Of a DNA stretch of 64,000 nt, positions 35,691-48,485 are shown one piece after another. The position numbers and the translations under genes are program-made. The stretch is from Liolophura sinensis (Eukaryota; Mollusca; Polyplacophora; Chitonida; Chitonidae): the NCBI RefSeq assembly GCF_032854445.1, contig NC_088303.1, positions 23,941,501 through 24,005,500 of the forward strand, given 5' to 3'. Numbering within the stretch: the stretch's first letter is position 1; each line of letters begins with the position of its first letter. The notes beneath the pieces are model-generated. The model did not search any database and was not told where the DNA came from. It saw nothing but the letters and a program-made list of their open reading frames with translations.

Positions 35691-36660
35691 GGCTTTCCAG
35701 GCAAAACACGACCACGCAGGATATTTCAGTGATAGAAGGACTTTATCTGTGACGCGTCGATGTTACTATTGACCACGTATGACCAATGATGTTCAGGAAT
35801 GGACACATTCATGCGAGAGATGTGCCCTCGCGAGAGACATCTTGCCGGCTCCCCATGTGTCGTTCATGCGTATGAACATTAGAACCCCCATCGAGGCTGT
35901 AATCATAGACTTTACCTGGTTGGAGAAGTCAAGTGACGGATCTGAAAATGTTCTTGTGGTAACTGATATGTTCACCACATTTTGTGTAAGTCCCAACAAA
36001 AGACCAGACTGCAACCACTGTGGCTTCTGCCCTTGTGAAATACTGGTTTGCCTCTTTCGGTTGTCTCGCCAGCATTCATGCTGATCAGGAGAGAAATTTT
36101 GAGTCTGCTATCATTGCTGACCTCTGTCCTTGCTATGGTATCGTGAAGAGTAGCACATCACCTTACCATCCGCAGAGAAATGGTACATGTGAAAGGTGGA
36201 ACAGAACTATGCACAACATGTTGAGGGCTCTTCCTGCTGAATGCAAGAGGCATTGGAGGGAATACCTACCGGAGTTGACGCTTGCCTACAATGGTCTCGT
36301 TCTTTCCTTAACGGGATACCCTCCGTTCTACCTAATGATGAGAAGAGACGTTCATTTACCGATGGACATAGCCATGGGTACAGCCATTGATCTAGAAGAG
36401 AGTAGCTCCATGGACGAGTGAGTGCAAAATCACCACGACAGACTACTAGAAACATGTGGTATAGCTAATAGGAGTTCCAAGGAAGCGGATATACGGCCGT
36501 GCTTGTCCTGGTGCATTGGTCAAACTGAAAACAGTCCTTGCGCGAAACCAAGGAACAAAATCCAAGACTTATAGGAATCAGATCCATATCTTGTTATTGG
36601 TCTTCCAGTGTGTAAGATACGCAAGGAACGAGGCAAGGATACCAAGGTAGTTCACAGGAG
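35691..36660 (+). pseudogene. Integrase remnant (LTR element)
   Basis: The zinc-binding end 'WTHSCERCALARD' (about 35805) precedes 'VIIDFTWLEKS...ENVLVVTDMF'. After a frame change come 'IHADQERNFES' and 'YHPQRNGTCERWNRTMHNML' (about 36165). The three acidic residues of the D,D-35-E core are still present. 'AYNGLVLSLTGYPPFYLMM' (about 36290) is the usual Gypsy segment after the core. Stops and shifts split it in two. Confidence 0.88.
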
Positions 36661-37649
36661 CTAGCTCCAAATATGTACTTTTTCAATGCAGAAACCAAGG
36701 AATGGGACTCCTAGGGTTCAGAAAACCAAAGACCACCCTGAAAAACCAGTTGTAAGGTGTTGTGTGCCAACCTTAGGCGAATCGACCACAGGTGCTCCAA
36801 ACCAGCTTCTCTCGGAAATGCTTGAAGTCTGTGAACTTCCTCAGTTCAGATACTCCGTCAGAACAGGTCACTTAGCCTAAGACTATCTTTCGTATCTAGC
36901 GCTGAGATAACTGTAGAAGAGCCCACAACTGGTTGGGATATGATCCAGGGAACTAAGCAATGGTTATCGTCTAAGTGAGATGACATAGGGACAATGCCAC
37001 TTTCAGTTCGATGAAATGTAACGGGAGTGACTGGATTCCACAGCATAGGCTTATATATTGTATTATCACGTGACAGTGATCTCCCTTTCTCAGGTATGGT
37101 GCGCATGCTGACTTCCGCCTACTGATCAGCCATTCATAACATCTCGTGAAAACACAAGCGCAGGGAGATATTCCGCCAGTTAGGGTGAATTTTAATATGA
37201 TTTGTTTGCCAGAACATGACTGATAAGATGTTTGGTAATCGTAAGGCGTAACTGCCCGAAGTTGTTAGGCCTTGTAATTGTAATAGCAAACTGTTCTTTT
37301 CCGGACCAGGCTGTCCATGTAAGTCACGTGACGTTGTACAGTGACGTCCATATCTTCAGTGCTCGGTTTTTATCGATTTTTGTGGGTACTAACGAGAACA
37401 CATTAATTAATAATCATTTATTTATAGTTTTTAATTAATACCCAAGTACATGTAATCGCGACATGTTGAACTTCAGTGTCAGTGTGAGGAATGTCTCTTA
37501 CATTGTTGTACATTGGAATTAACAACACTTAAATTAACCTTTACTCGTTACGTGTACACGCTCTTTTTCTCTGATGTTGACGGTGAACACATGCTATCGT
37601 CAGTTTTCAGCTGTAATTTAGAATGACAACTATTTTACTTTTGTTTTTT
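36661..37649 (+). other. 3' untranslated part of the LTR element, no domain recognised
   Basis: After the integrase C-terminal region the frames are short and show no chromodomain or envelope features. The stretch runs to the polypurine tract. Confidence 0.5.
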
Positions 37650-37666
37650 GGAGGGAGGGGGGGGGG
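37650..37666 (+). other. Polypurine tract
   Basis: Seventeen purines (ggagggaggggggggg) immediately before the inferred 3' LTR start. This is the expected plus-strand primer position. The run is all purine except for nothing else nearby, which helps place the LTR boundary. Confidence 0.6.
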
Positions 37667-38541
37667 TATACAATGCTGTAAGCATTCTTTATATATGATG
37701 TTTATATATAAAATTTGTATTCATTCACAGTAGGTGGCCATGATAACGTGAAAGCGGTAGGAATAATCACCTGCCATTTGTCACATCAGTGTGTGACTTT
37801 ACTTGGGTACGTGTTCTCGGCTTTTGCCAGAATTGTATATATGTGTAATTTATCAGGTATCAGGTTAACAGGTATCTTTAATATGGAAATATTTACCATA
37901 TTACAGTTATTGTTAAGTACATGTAAGTACCCAGTAATTTTGTAATTGAGAATTGGATATGTTCCTGTTTTGTCAGTTTGGTGTTAGACAGTAGAGTTTC
38001 ATGTTTTATTTTTTGAACGAGTATTGTTGTAATGCAGACAACGTGTTCAAGTTACAGCTGGTTGTAATGCATACATAGCTATTACTTGAATACACAGCTT
38101 CAAGGTAAGGTTTAACCTTATCTTTCTTGAATGCTTTAAACACATGACCCAGAAGCCTTTCACCGAAGCCGTTGCTGTGAGTTCAAGTCCAGCTTATGCT
38201 GGCTTCTTCTCTGGCCGTAAGTGGGATGGTCTGACAGCAGCCTGCGGATGGTCATAAGTTTCCCCCATGCTCTGTCAGATTTCATCCCACCATAATGCTT
38301 GCCGCCATCGTATGAGTGAAATACTCTCGAGTACGGCGTAAAACACCAAACAAATAAATAAATATAAATACATGTGTACGTTTGAACCTGTTTTGTTGTT
38401 GTTGTTTTTGTAGCAACCTGCTTCACTTTTAGCTGTTATTTAAGAAAACCTTTGTGTCTGACAGTAAATTGCTGCCTCAGTCCTACCTAATAAGCTGTAA
38501 AAGACTTTAAATCTGGAGTCGGCCTGATTTTATCGTCCACA
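37667..38541 (+). repeat. 3' LTR, interrupted by a SINE
   Basis: The right two thirds (37988-38541) align with the 5' LTR and end 'tatcgtccaca'. The left boundary is inferred from the polypurine tract, since that part has no counterpart at the 5' side. Length without the SINE is about 650 bp. Confidence 0.75.
38147..38366 (+). mobile_element. SINE, family 1, inserted in the 3' LTR
   Basis: Starts within the head at 'acccagaagcctttcacc' and ends '(aaat)n'. The LTR sequence before it ends 'aaacacatg' and resumes after it as 'aaatacatg', a near-perfect target duplication; the 5' LTR at 32903 shows the uninterrupted site. The SINE is therefore younger than the LTR element. Confidence 0.92.
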
Positions 38542-39399
38542 AACAGAAGAGTTTGCCCTGATCTCTAAGAGGCCTGAAGTTGCATAAAATACTGCAAACA
38601 CACCAAAATGTTGAGAACAACCTCTTTCCCCTTTTAACATCAGATCCATCTCGACAAACTCCCCTTTCCAGTTTCTCTTTGGGGAGTTTGGGGAATGTTT
38701 GTACAAGTGAGACACAGACATCACTGGCGTAAGAGTAAAACTAGTGGCTATAACAGTGCGGCAAAATCAGGAGCAAAACTTATACCTACGGAGCTTTGAC
38801 ACTCACCGTTGGTCTTGAGGAGCACGTTACCGACAGAAGCTACACGTGCCTTACCAGCCGGCAAAGGTGCGGGTCACCCGGTCTGGCTGACACTGATATG
38901 CTGTCGGCCACTTTGTCATTTTGTCACTTTTCACCCAACTTCTCTAAACTCAATACTGGTGCTATAGATGACCACTTCGCAGTTTTTAACGTCCGTTTGC
39001 TTAGTTTACGTGCTCTTTTTGATCGACGTTCTGCGAGTTCGGTTAATTGTTTGAGACTTTGTATGTGCAGGTTTCCTTATTCCACCCCTCGCGTGCGGCA
39101 TGAAGCTGTTGTTTCACTATAAATTCTGAGGGCTGATCAACCTGAAAAACTGACATTTCTATTAAACTCGTCAAATACAACAATCAGTCCTTCACACACT
39201 TCATTGTGCATAAAAAAATTCAAGATTGATCTTGATTTTTACAGGATTGATACTTAAAATAAATATTTCACTGAGTTTACAGTTCGTGGTCACTCGCTAA
39301 CTGTTAATGTAGAATCCTCTGGACTGAAAAGCACCAGGATCAGCCATGCAAACAGAAAGCTGCCTGATTAAAGGGAATTATCTCCAATCTACCTAAAGC
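38542..39399. other. Spacer between LTR element and unit 1
   Basis: Contains an open frame at 38796-39122 with no recognisable domain and no splice support. I cannot say whether it belongs to unit 1. Confidence 0.35.
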
Positions 39400-40481
39400 A
39401 CAGATTAAAGAGGGTCTACTGCTCGTGTGTAACGACTTTTATGTTTTGCCAATGTTAAACCTGCACATTTTAAGTGCCATGGATGTCATAGACCTTACCT
39501 CACTTGCAACTCAATGAAATTTAGGTAATCCGATACTTTAATGGCGTATGCGCCGTTCAGGGTCAAGTGTAAAACTGTTTTGTTTATTCTGTCCCTATGG
39601 CACACGTGATGTTAATGGTGTGGTTCTACAAACAGTATGTTGTAACTACTTTAGATTCATATCTTGTCAATACAATCGCCTGTCACGGCATAGGACGATG
39701 TTTGGAAGTATCATACCGTGTAAGGGAACCTCAAGAGCATCTGTTCAGTCATCTGTTGACAGTAAACGACATGGCAGTGCTGAGAATCAAGGTTCACCTT
39801 TCTAATCAGTAAATTTTGCGCTATAGAAAAATAATAGCGTTACATTACTTGACAAAACATGAAATAGATATTGTATGGAAACCAAAATGATTGTAGCATT
39901 CCTAGAGCACTTTGAATGATTCCAGGCGAGGAACAGTTTCTAGGTTTTCATGTTTTGTGCATGTATGAAGTTAACATTTGTGGCGTAACATAACTCAAGC
40001 AAAGGCTGCACATGCTCTGTTCGGAATATTTTTGCTCCCGCCAAGGAGGTTATTTTCTTTCAGGCATTTGTTTTTCTGTGTGTGATTGGCAGCAACTTCT
40101 ACATATTTGGATGAAATTTTGTGCACAGTTTAATCTTGGTACAAGCAGCAATCTATTACGTTGTGGTAGTGATCCGGATTAACAGCATAAGCCCAAAAGG
40201 TTAATCTAGATCTCTGTTCAAGTCGAGTTTTGGTTGTCACTACGGACCTACATTTATGCTTAGATTTACACGTAGGCAATTATCATGATTTTTGCAGATT
40301 ACCACAACATGGACAAATATATAAAAAAGAAAAAAATATTTCACTAAGGAATTGTAAGCTTGTATATAATTACCATTGATAATTGGATCGAACCTACTTC
40401 AAGATAGTCGATGTGGTATGAAATGACTTTTGTGTAATTTAGTGTAAGAGAATGTGCGGTAGTAGAATACATCATGCGTAC

Positions 40482-40632
40482 TGGGGCCTCCGTGGCTAGC
40501 TTGCAAACGCGGCGCAATGACCTAGGAGCCTCTTGCCAATGCGGTCGTACGTGAGAAGGTCTGCCAGCAACCCACCATAATGCCGCCCCCCGTCGAGTAC
40601 GACATAAATCACCAAACAAATAAATAAATACA
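40482..40632 (+). mobile_element. SINE, family 1, internally deleted
   Basis: Head 'ggggcctccgtggctagc', 'cgcaatgacctaggagcc', then 'gtctgccagcaacccacc', 'ataatgccgcc' and the tail (aaat)n. Its paralogue in unit 3 (52590-52785) has the same deletion after 'cagcaaccca', so the SINE was present before the units were duplicated. Confidence 0.88.
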
Positions 40633-40742
40633 GTGCGTACTTCACCAATATTACACAGACACAAAACCTGTGCTTTCGTTTTGAAATGATTTCTGTGTAA
40701 GTTAGTCAAAAAGAATAACGCTAGTAGAGTATATAGTGCGTA

Positions 40743-40925
40743 CTGACGCTTTCATTGCCTAGGTGGTGAGTGTGCCAGGGCGGCGCAATGACACACAAGC
40801 TTCTTGGCAATCCGGCCGCTGTGAGTGGCTCTGCCCCGTTTCCTGCCACCGTAATGCTGGCCACCGTCGTATAAGGGAAATACTCTTGAGTACGGCGTAA
40901 AACATTAAACAAATAAATAAATATA
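40743..40925 (+). mobile_element. SINE, family 1, diverged
   Basis: 'cgctttcattgcctaggtg', 'ggcgcaatgacacacaag', 'ggccgctgtgagtggctc', 'cgtaatgctggccaccgtc' and 'gagtacggcgtaaaacatt' with an (aaat)n tail. The body segment between 'gtgag' and 'tggctctgcccc' is deleted. No copy lies at this place in unit 3. Confidence 0.85.
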
Positions 40926-42059
40926 TATAATTCTTACACAGAAAGAAAAGGTGTTATTATGAATAGACCTGTGTTTCAGTCCAACTCACCAATATTACCA
41001 TACACAAAGGATTTAAATCTACCAGTATTAAAAAAAAACGGGGAAATGCAATATTGACATGATCCATATTGAACCACCATCCACATTGAGAACTGCTCAA
41101 ACGAATACCAAATGCTGACTAGACAAGAAAAACGCATGTTACTTTCCAATAAAGATATCAAGAGTAAATTCAGTTCATGAAGTGTAAAATATAGCTATCA
41201 GTACTCAGATACCTTGGACTGTTCGATGAAAAACGACCAATCGAGTGATTTCTGCCATGCGTTTACCAGCGTCCAAACAATGAAACATCTCATATCAATA
41301 AAAAAAATAAACACTTCACAAGCAACTGTGAAGTCCTTTTAACAGTTAAAAAGGCTACACTGGAGATTGTTGGTGCAAATCAAAAATAACAGGTGTGTCT
41401 CAAAATCTTCTTTAAAGGAGAAACAAAAACATGAGGATATCAATGTAGAAAACCGCCATATGCTTTATTTGTATGGAAATATTAGGCAGAAAAAACATTT
41501 CATTGTGGAATGACATCAAATTTAGGGACCAACAGTGTGATGAGGGATAAGAATTTTTTCACGGTTTTATATTATTAGCTACAGTTGGGTAAAATTTGGA
41601 ATTTAGGGCGTAAATATCTTGTTAAGCATTGTTACGTAGAAAAATCACTGCCTAACATCGGTACGCAGGAAGACATAGTATTATGTAACAGTATTTTCAG
41701 CAGCTAAGACTAATCCAATATCTACAGAAGTGTACAAACGTGATTACACAAAAATGGCCGGATGTTGTCTTGGTGAAAAATATGCAGGATGTGGAGTAGG
41801 GAAGAGGTGTCACGTGAACCTATAAGGTTGGAGAAGATGAGGCTGAGGCAGAAAATAAACAGACCTAGACAAACCAGGCGAGACGTTTTTAGCCGTAAAT
41901 GCGCTTACAGTTGTTCATGGAAACATGTCTTTGGTGTTTATCAATAAACAACACAGAGATTTTGCCACTGGAGTGTTGAAAGAATCTCATAAGTCATCAA
42001 CCGGACAAGTAACATATTTCATCGCCAAGACCGACTTCCGCTAACAGAAGAAGACAGAC

Positions 42060-42850
42060 GAAGATGTTCTTTTGACGTATTCCACAGACAAAAACATCAT
42101 AATCCACAGGCGATTTTAACACGACAGTGTTGAAGTAGATTTCAACACAGGCGACGTTTGGTGTTCCACAGGCAATGCAGCATAACAATGAATGTTTGGG
42201 GTTGTTCCACAGGCGACTAAGATATTCCACAGGCGATGTTAAGTTGTTCCATAGGCGATGAAGATGATACCCAGGCGATATTCAGCTGTTCCACAGGCGA
42301 TGTTACATTTTTCCACAGGCGACGTTAGGTTCTTCCACAGGCGACTAACATATTCAACAGGCGATGTTAGGTTCTTCCATAGGCAATGTTAGGATCTTCC
42401 ACAGGAGACGAAGATTATTCTACAGGCGATGTCAGTTTGTTCATTAGGCGACGAAGATGATTCCCCTGGCGATGTTATGCCCTTCCACAGGCGATAATGA
42501 TCAACTGAGGTTACGTTGTTCCATAGGCGGTGCTAGGTTGTTGCACAGACGAGGAAGATTATTCAACAGACGATGCAAGATGTTCTACAGACGACATAGG
42601 TTAACAAACGATGCTACGTTGCTCCACAAGCGGCAATAGGTTGTTCTAAGGGCGACAAAGATTATTCAACAGACGATGTAAGATGTTCTACAGACGACAT
42701 AGGTTAACAAGCAAGGCTAGGTTGCTCCACAGGCGGTGCTCGGTTGTTCCACAGGCGACAAAGATTATTCAACAGGCGATATAAGATGTTCTACAGACGA
42801 CAAACGAAAATTTACAGTATTCCACATGCGATCAAAGTTTTTCCTTTAGG
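42060..42850. repeat. 22-bp minisatellite, unit 1 copy, about 35 repeats
   Basis: Repeats alternate between 'gttccacaggcgatgttagg' and 'attccacaggcgacgaaga', with period 21-22 bp. A higher-order block of about 90 bp is visible at 42.5-42.8 kb, where 'gattattcaacagacgat' recurs. Mixed 21 and 22 bp spacing breaks any long frame. Confidence 0.95.
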
Positions 42851-43509
42851 CAGCGAAAGCTGTTTCATCAAATAGTCCAAGATCCCAATGAAGTATAACG
42901 TTTTGTAGAGATTCCACATGTAATAATCATCAACAGCATTTAACCCACTCAGCTGAGTTGTTTTATAAGACAATTAAAACTGCACAACCCTACAGAAAAA
43001 AAAACATGCCTTTACATAACGGTTCTGTAGTATTAGTACTACCTGAACGTATCTCTTCCCTGTATAAATATATATAAATATCAATGTATACTTGACTGCA
43101 CCCACCACATTTCACAACCAAGACAACATCCGGCCATCTCTGTCATAAACATGAAAACATTCCGTATGATACGAAAATGACTTCAATCATAAAATGTATT
43201 TTCTACAGCGACATAGTAAGGAATTTTAACTGCAGAAACACAAAGTAGCTTTTACGTTCAAATTTTGGTGATAATGTCTTCTTTAAATGTCTTAATGAGC
43301 TGATAGAGCCTTAATATTATATTGTGAATTACATTTCAATTTTATCTGACAGAATTACCACATCGTAATTTGCAAATACGACAAAATGTGTTAATGTAGT
43401 ACGGTAACTATAAGAAAAATACCGTTTTTTAAAAGTCATTTGACCCGCACAGACATGTCCTTGGCTGTACAGAAGGCGGCACCGGTAAAAAATATAATTC
43501 ATACACTAA

Positions 43510-44960
43510 TATTTACAAAAATAAAAAATTTGATTTCGTCAGCTTTTGAAGGCGGTGAAAAAAACATGTATACTCAAGTACTCCCCCCCCCCACTCCAGA
43601 AAACACCCCAACCTCCCCAAAAAATTTGACTTGTTCCTTTTTCGAAAGTAACTTATGCCAAGAGGAAGCCTCTCCTCATTCCGCAGTATGTATACGGCTT
43701 TTTCTTGTTTGTCTCCCCTTTTCCGGATTCTGATTGATGTCTTCCACCAGAGGGCCTGGAGTTTCCGGATACGCTCTGGGGGGCCTCTTGAGCTGTAAAA
43801 CCGAAACCAAGCGGTTTTAAAACAGATTACTATTGAGAGACAGATTACTATTAACAGATTTTGGGTCTGTGTGATCGTTTACAAATATCCAAAACTCCCG
43901 TACGGTAAAGAGTTACAGACATCCTATTGGAGTCTTGCTCATCATTTCCAAAAAACCTCTGTAGTTGGCGTGTGTGTAGATCTTACAATGCCCACCGTCG
44001 ACATCAATACTATTTGATCTTATTTCACCTGTTCCTAAACGTTCAGAGTCCACCCAGTCTTTTATTTTCAGATGATGAAAAAATCTGAACAGCAAACACA
44101 TTCGTAAACAATTTAGTTATTCTTTCACCAATTTCTGCTGTTGTTGTTTTGGGTTGTTGTTTTTTTCTAATTAATAAAACTAAATGCAGATGTTTGAAGT
44201 GCGCCTGATTCCCCTCAAAGAAGGTAATCCTGATAATGTTACAGCGGACAAAGAAATAAGCGTTTGTCGGTGAAACGTGAGGTGCTGGTAGTTCAGGCAA
44301 ATGCAGTTTGTCTTTATGTAACTGGTATTGTAATGTTTCACTTTATTGTTTTGAAAACAGACACTTATTAGATATGTTTTAACCCAGGCCACTCAAGTAT
44401 GTTGTTATGTAATAAACAGTAGGCTATTTCATAATCCAGCCAAACTTACAGTTAGTCTTTTCCTTGACGGGTTTTATGCTATAAAAAGCATAAGCAGCCA
44501 TCGTCACAAAGGTTAGAAAAATCATTTTAGACTTCGTCTGAAACGATACATCAGATATTCTACAGAATAACAGACGTAGTCTTACACTGAGATCATGAAC
44601 AAAAATCCATCCATTAACATGTACAACTTGTTACCACATAAACGTCATGCAAATAATACTTTTTCAAACATCTAGTAAAAAAGACATCAAAAAGACATCA
44701 GATTATATGGCTGTCCTTACGTTGACACAGACTGAGACATTATTTTGCACATACCTTGCGAGGTGATGATATGCACAACCCAAAGTGAATGCTGCTTTTC
44801 AACCGCTGTCACTAAAAAAACCATAGATCCGATCAAATAGTCTGGACAGAAGAATGAAACAGATGAATTTCCTATAAAACTGTAGAAAAACGCATGTGAT
44901 AGTGAGTTCTCCACAATATTCGTATACCCTTATTCAGTGTGACACCAAGTAAACTTACCC
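43510..44960 (-). CDS. Small secreted-protein gene, beta/gamma-crystallin-like motifs, unit 1 copy
   Basis: Minus-strand exons: leader ending at 44959 (donor GTAAGT), signal-peptide exon 44525-44450 (MIFLTFVTMAAYAFYSIKPV..., ends phase 1, donor GTAAGT), middle region 44284-43917 (acceptor CTACCAG, donor GTAACT), last exon from 43792 (acceptor TTTTACAG). The middle region encodes 'ITFFEGNQAHFK', 'SNSIDVDGGHCKIY' and 'THANYRG'; the last exon encodes 'TSIRIRKRGDKQEKAVYI'. The patterns Y-x4-Y-x-G and S-x-S-I-x-V-x-G are those of Greek-key motifs, hence the tentative family. The product would be secreted. One extra base in a T run of the coding strand (44078-44083) throws the second half of the middle exon out of frame, so this copy is either broken or carries a sequencing error. 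I do not know a named homologue. Confidence 0.45.
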
Positions 44961-45053
44961 GTAAACAGGAATAAATCGATTATCTCTCCGCTGTACAGTT
45001 GTATCGACGTGTTACGTTGGATATGACCCAAACAAAGTATGAGATAATCATAG

Positions 45054-45061
45054 TGACGTCA
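45054..45061 (-). promoter_or_regulatory. CRE site upstream of the unit gene (unit 1)
   Basis: TGACGTCA about 95 bp upstream of the leader-exon donor. The same octamer is kept in units 2 and 3 at the same distance, with 'gtgacgtcttcgtgac' nearby. A bZIP-type promoter element is a reasonable reading; no TATA box was placed. Confidence 0.5.
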
Positions 45062-47819
45062 TAATCAATCACGTCCTTGCCATGTGACGTCTTCGTGACA
45101 TTCCGTAGTACGTCGGCGTACGACATCGTCTAGATGATTTAGAAAGCTTTGCGAATACGTCTGAGCGTCAGGTAATGTTTAGACTTCCTCGAAAGCCACA
45201 CACATTGACAATTGTACCATCCTAAATCTTCCATGCATCGATTTTTTCTCCCAATGTATGGTCTTCGACATCAAAAGGCGGGATCATTTCATTGTACTAC
45301 GATTTATGAACGTGGCCCTAATGCCCTTAAAAGACTGCCCCAGCGTTACATGATGACGAACTCTCTACTAGATTTATAAGTTACACATAGTATAATTATA
45401 AATATGTTGTGATTTTGCTAAATGATAAATCCAAACGTCGTGAAGACTTAAGACAAGTAACAAGAATTTAAAGCAAACGAAACGAAAGAGAAGATATTGA
45501 AAGGTTCAGTCTTAAATCTTCGTACTTACTACATGTATACATATATATATAAGTAAATACATTTGGAACAGCTTTTGATCAATACACCCTCATTGGTAAA
45601 CACATATACAACCTGATTCACACATATTGTTTACAAGGTTCATGTCCAAAAATGTTTCGATAAAAACATCACATGGTCAACTGCAGCTATGTAATTTGCA
45701 TGTATTTATACGCTTACATGAACAGTTAAAAGAAGGCAGTAAAGTAAACTGACGCATGGTCGGATATCACTAATTGCGTGTGACCATTTGCCTACTTTAG
45801 CACTCTTTATACTGTTGACTTCTATATTGCATCAACCAAAATTTAGTTGGCGGACTACGGATCTCCAATGCCTAAAACATTTGCACTGCTTTTGTATTAT
45901 TGTTATTAAATCGGATGATAACATTTTCAGTAAATTTCGACAAGTGAGGCCAGTACTACAGTGAACGGCACAGTATTCTTTTTCCCTAATTATGCTTAAC
46001 CCATGGCGCTAAGGGGCTTGTAATTTGATACCATATATACATTTAACATAAACACTGCCGTCAACGGCGGCCTCCAAACAACGAGTACATCAAACAGTGA
46101 TACATTCAGGCAGACCCTACCATTGCCCTTCGCCACCAATTTATCTTACTTTTGCATTCTTTCACACTTTATTTTGTCTAGATAGGACAAATGGTAAAAG
46201 ACATTTATTACCATACAGACGGATTTGTTGCACCATTTAATCTGTCTGTGAGATGCGTTATCAGCTACTGTAGAAAATTAACGATTGCAATCTGCTAACC
46301 TAAAATCCCGGCATCCACAACTGGGACATGTGCGGACTTGGTGTCTTAGGAAATGAATTCATTGGTGTTCATGTCACATGACAAGGTTTTGTATCTCTTT
46401 GTATACTGAAAAGTGTGACATTTACCAGATTGAGAAGTTTTCAAAGCACATCTCTATTTCTAAAAGAGGTTTAGTCGTAATCTCGTGAGCCTATGACAAA
46501 AAGGGAAGGATCATCGCAGTGGCGAACTTAAAATAATGCATATTTCATTCAAGCCATCACTGTTTGAAGATATAGAGTCAAAACCATAAGACAGTCGTTG
46601 TGTGTCACCAGTATACTGTTACTACTTATCTTCTGATGATTGTCTCAAGTATCAAGTACCAGTCAGACAATGTGCTTAATTTGGATTGAGGCCTTCAACA
46701 ACAATATAATAAAAAACAAATGGTTTCTTTCATCGTGTTCAAACAGATGTTCTTGGGCATAGCTTAGCAATTTTTCTTAAAAAGAAAACTATGCTGGTTC
46801 TGCGGTGGATAGATATGAGTGAGATATTTTAGAGAGATAAATAAGGTAAAACACCAAACAAACAGAAATCAGTCATAAAATCCGTTATTGTGAAGAGTAA
46901 ATGCAGTTCATGAAGTGCAACATACGGCTATTAATACTCAGATACCTTAGACCCCCTTCGATGAAAAACGACCAGTCGACCTATTTCTTTCATACTTTTA
47001 CCAGCGTCCAGTCAAGAAAACATCTCATATCAATAAAACCCCTTTACAAGCAACTAAAGTTCTGTTAACAATTAAAGAGGCTACATCCGAGATTTTTGGC
47101 GCAAATGACAGATAACAGGTGGGTCTTAAAATCGATTTTAAGGAAGGGATAACAAAAACATGACGATATAAATGTACAGAACCGCCATATGCTTTATTTG
47201 TATGGAAATATTAGCTAGAGAACAACATTACATTGTAAAATGACATCAAATTTCTCACAATGTGATGAGGACGAACAATTTTTTACATTATACGTTATTA
47301 GCTACAGTTGGGTAAAATTCGGAATTTAGAACTTAAATATCTACTAAACCAACGTTACGTACAAATGTCACCGTTTTTTTATGTGCAATCTACTGTCTAA
47401 GATCAGTACGCCTGAACACATGGTATCATGTAACAGTATTTACAGCAACTAAGAAAAATGCAAAATCTACAGAAGTGTGCAAACGTGATTACACAGAAAA
47501 AAGGCCGGATGTTGTCTTGGTGAGAAATGTGGAGGCTGTAGGAAATGGAAGGGGTGTCACGTGAACTAAAAGGTATGTGAAGATAAGGCTGTGATAGCGC
47601 AGAAAATTTAAACAGACCTAAACAAACCAGCCGAGACATTTTTAGAAAAAAAGCGCTTACAAGTGTCCATGGGTACATTTCTTTGTGATAAAGGTGATTA
47701 TCAAAAAAAAACACAGAAATTTAGCCTCTGGAGTGATGGAAGAATCTCATAGGTCATCCACCGGACAAGTAACATATTTCATCGGCAAGACCGACTTCCG
47801 GTGAAAGACCATTGACAAA

Positions 47820-48485
47820 ACGTATCATAATCCACAGGCGATTTTAACACGACAGTGTTGAAGTAGATTTCAACACAGGCGATGTTTGGTGTTCCACACG
47901 CGATGCAGCATAACAAGTAGTGTTTGGGGTTGTTCCACAGGCGACTAAGCTATTACACAGACGATGTTAAGTTGTTCCATAGGCGATGAACATGATACCC
48001 CAGGCGATGATAGATTCTTCCAAAGGCGACATTAGGTTCTTCCACAGGAGACGAAGATTATTCCACAGACGATGTTTTGCTGTTCCACAGGCGAATAAGT
48101 TATTCTACAGGCGATGTTAGGTTCTTCCATAGGCAATGTTAGGGTCTTCTACAGCAGACGAAGATTATTCTACAGGCGATGTTAGTTTGTTCCAAAGGCG
48201 ACGAAGATGATACCTCAGGCGACGTTTTGCTGTTCCACAGGCGATAATAATCAGCTGAGGTTACGTTGTTCCATAGGCGGTGCTAGGTTGTTGCATAGAC
48301 GAGGAAGATTATTCAACAGACGATGTAAGATGTTCTACAGACGACATAGGTTAACAAGCGATGCTACGTTGCTCCACAAGCGGCAATAGGCTGATCTACA
48401 GGCGACAAAGATTATTCAACAGACGATATAAGATGTTCTACAGACGACAAACGAAAATTTACAGTATTCCAAGTGCGATCAAAGT
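47820..48485. repeat. 22-bp minisatellite, unit 2 copy
   Basis: Same motif and order of variants as in unit 1 but about six repeats shorter. Differences are scattered and include whole-repeat losses around 48.0 and 48.4 kb. Confidence 0.95.

Larger units (their letters stand above)
32730..38541 (+). mobile_element. Decayed Ty3/Gypsy LTR retrotransposon
   Basis: Order: 5' LTR part (32730-33095), primer-binding site (33098), nucleocapsid knuckle, protease, reverse transcriptase, RNase H, integrase, polypurine tract (37650-37666) and 3' LTR (to 38541). Protease-RT-RNase H-integrase order and the motifs listed below are those of Ty3/Gypsy (Metaviridae-type) elements. Every domain is crossed by stops and frame changes, so it cannot move by itself. 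No envelope-like frame was seen. It lies between units 0 and 1 and carries two later insertions: a tRNA-like fragment at 33.6 kb and a SINE in the 3' LTR. Confidence 0.92.
39400..46900. repeat. Unit 1 of the repeated segment
   Basis: Begins with a module seen again at 52.0-52.5 and 60.1-61.07 kb ('ggatgtcatag', 'ctacatttatgcttagat', 'cagtttctaggtttt'), followed by two SINE copies, the 22-bp minisatellite, the minus-strand unit gene with its CRE site, and the block 'caatctgctaacctaaaatc' (46.27 kb). From about 42.5 to 45.2 kb it is nearly identical to unit 2 at an offset of about 5.64 kb. Confidence 0.9.

Noticed and set aside
44160-44270. Plus-strand reading MFEVRLIPLKEGNPDNVTAD next to an AG in the units
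   Set aside because: Differences between units are silent mostly in the minus frame (CAC/CAT, TTC/TTT), and the minus reading links in phase to the signal-peptide exon.
42457-48389. Arginine-rich open frames in the minisatellite (RRGRLFNRRCKMFYRRHR)
   Set aside because: They are low-complexity readings of the 22-bp repeats, not conserved as frames between units.
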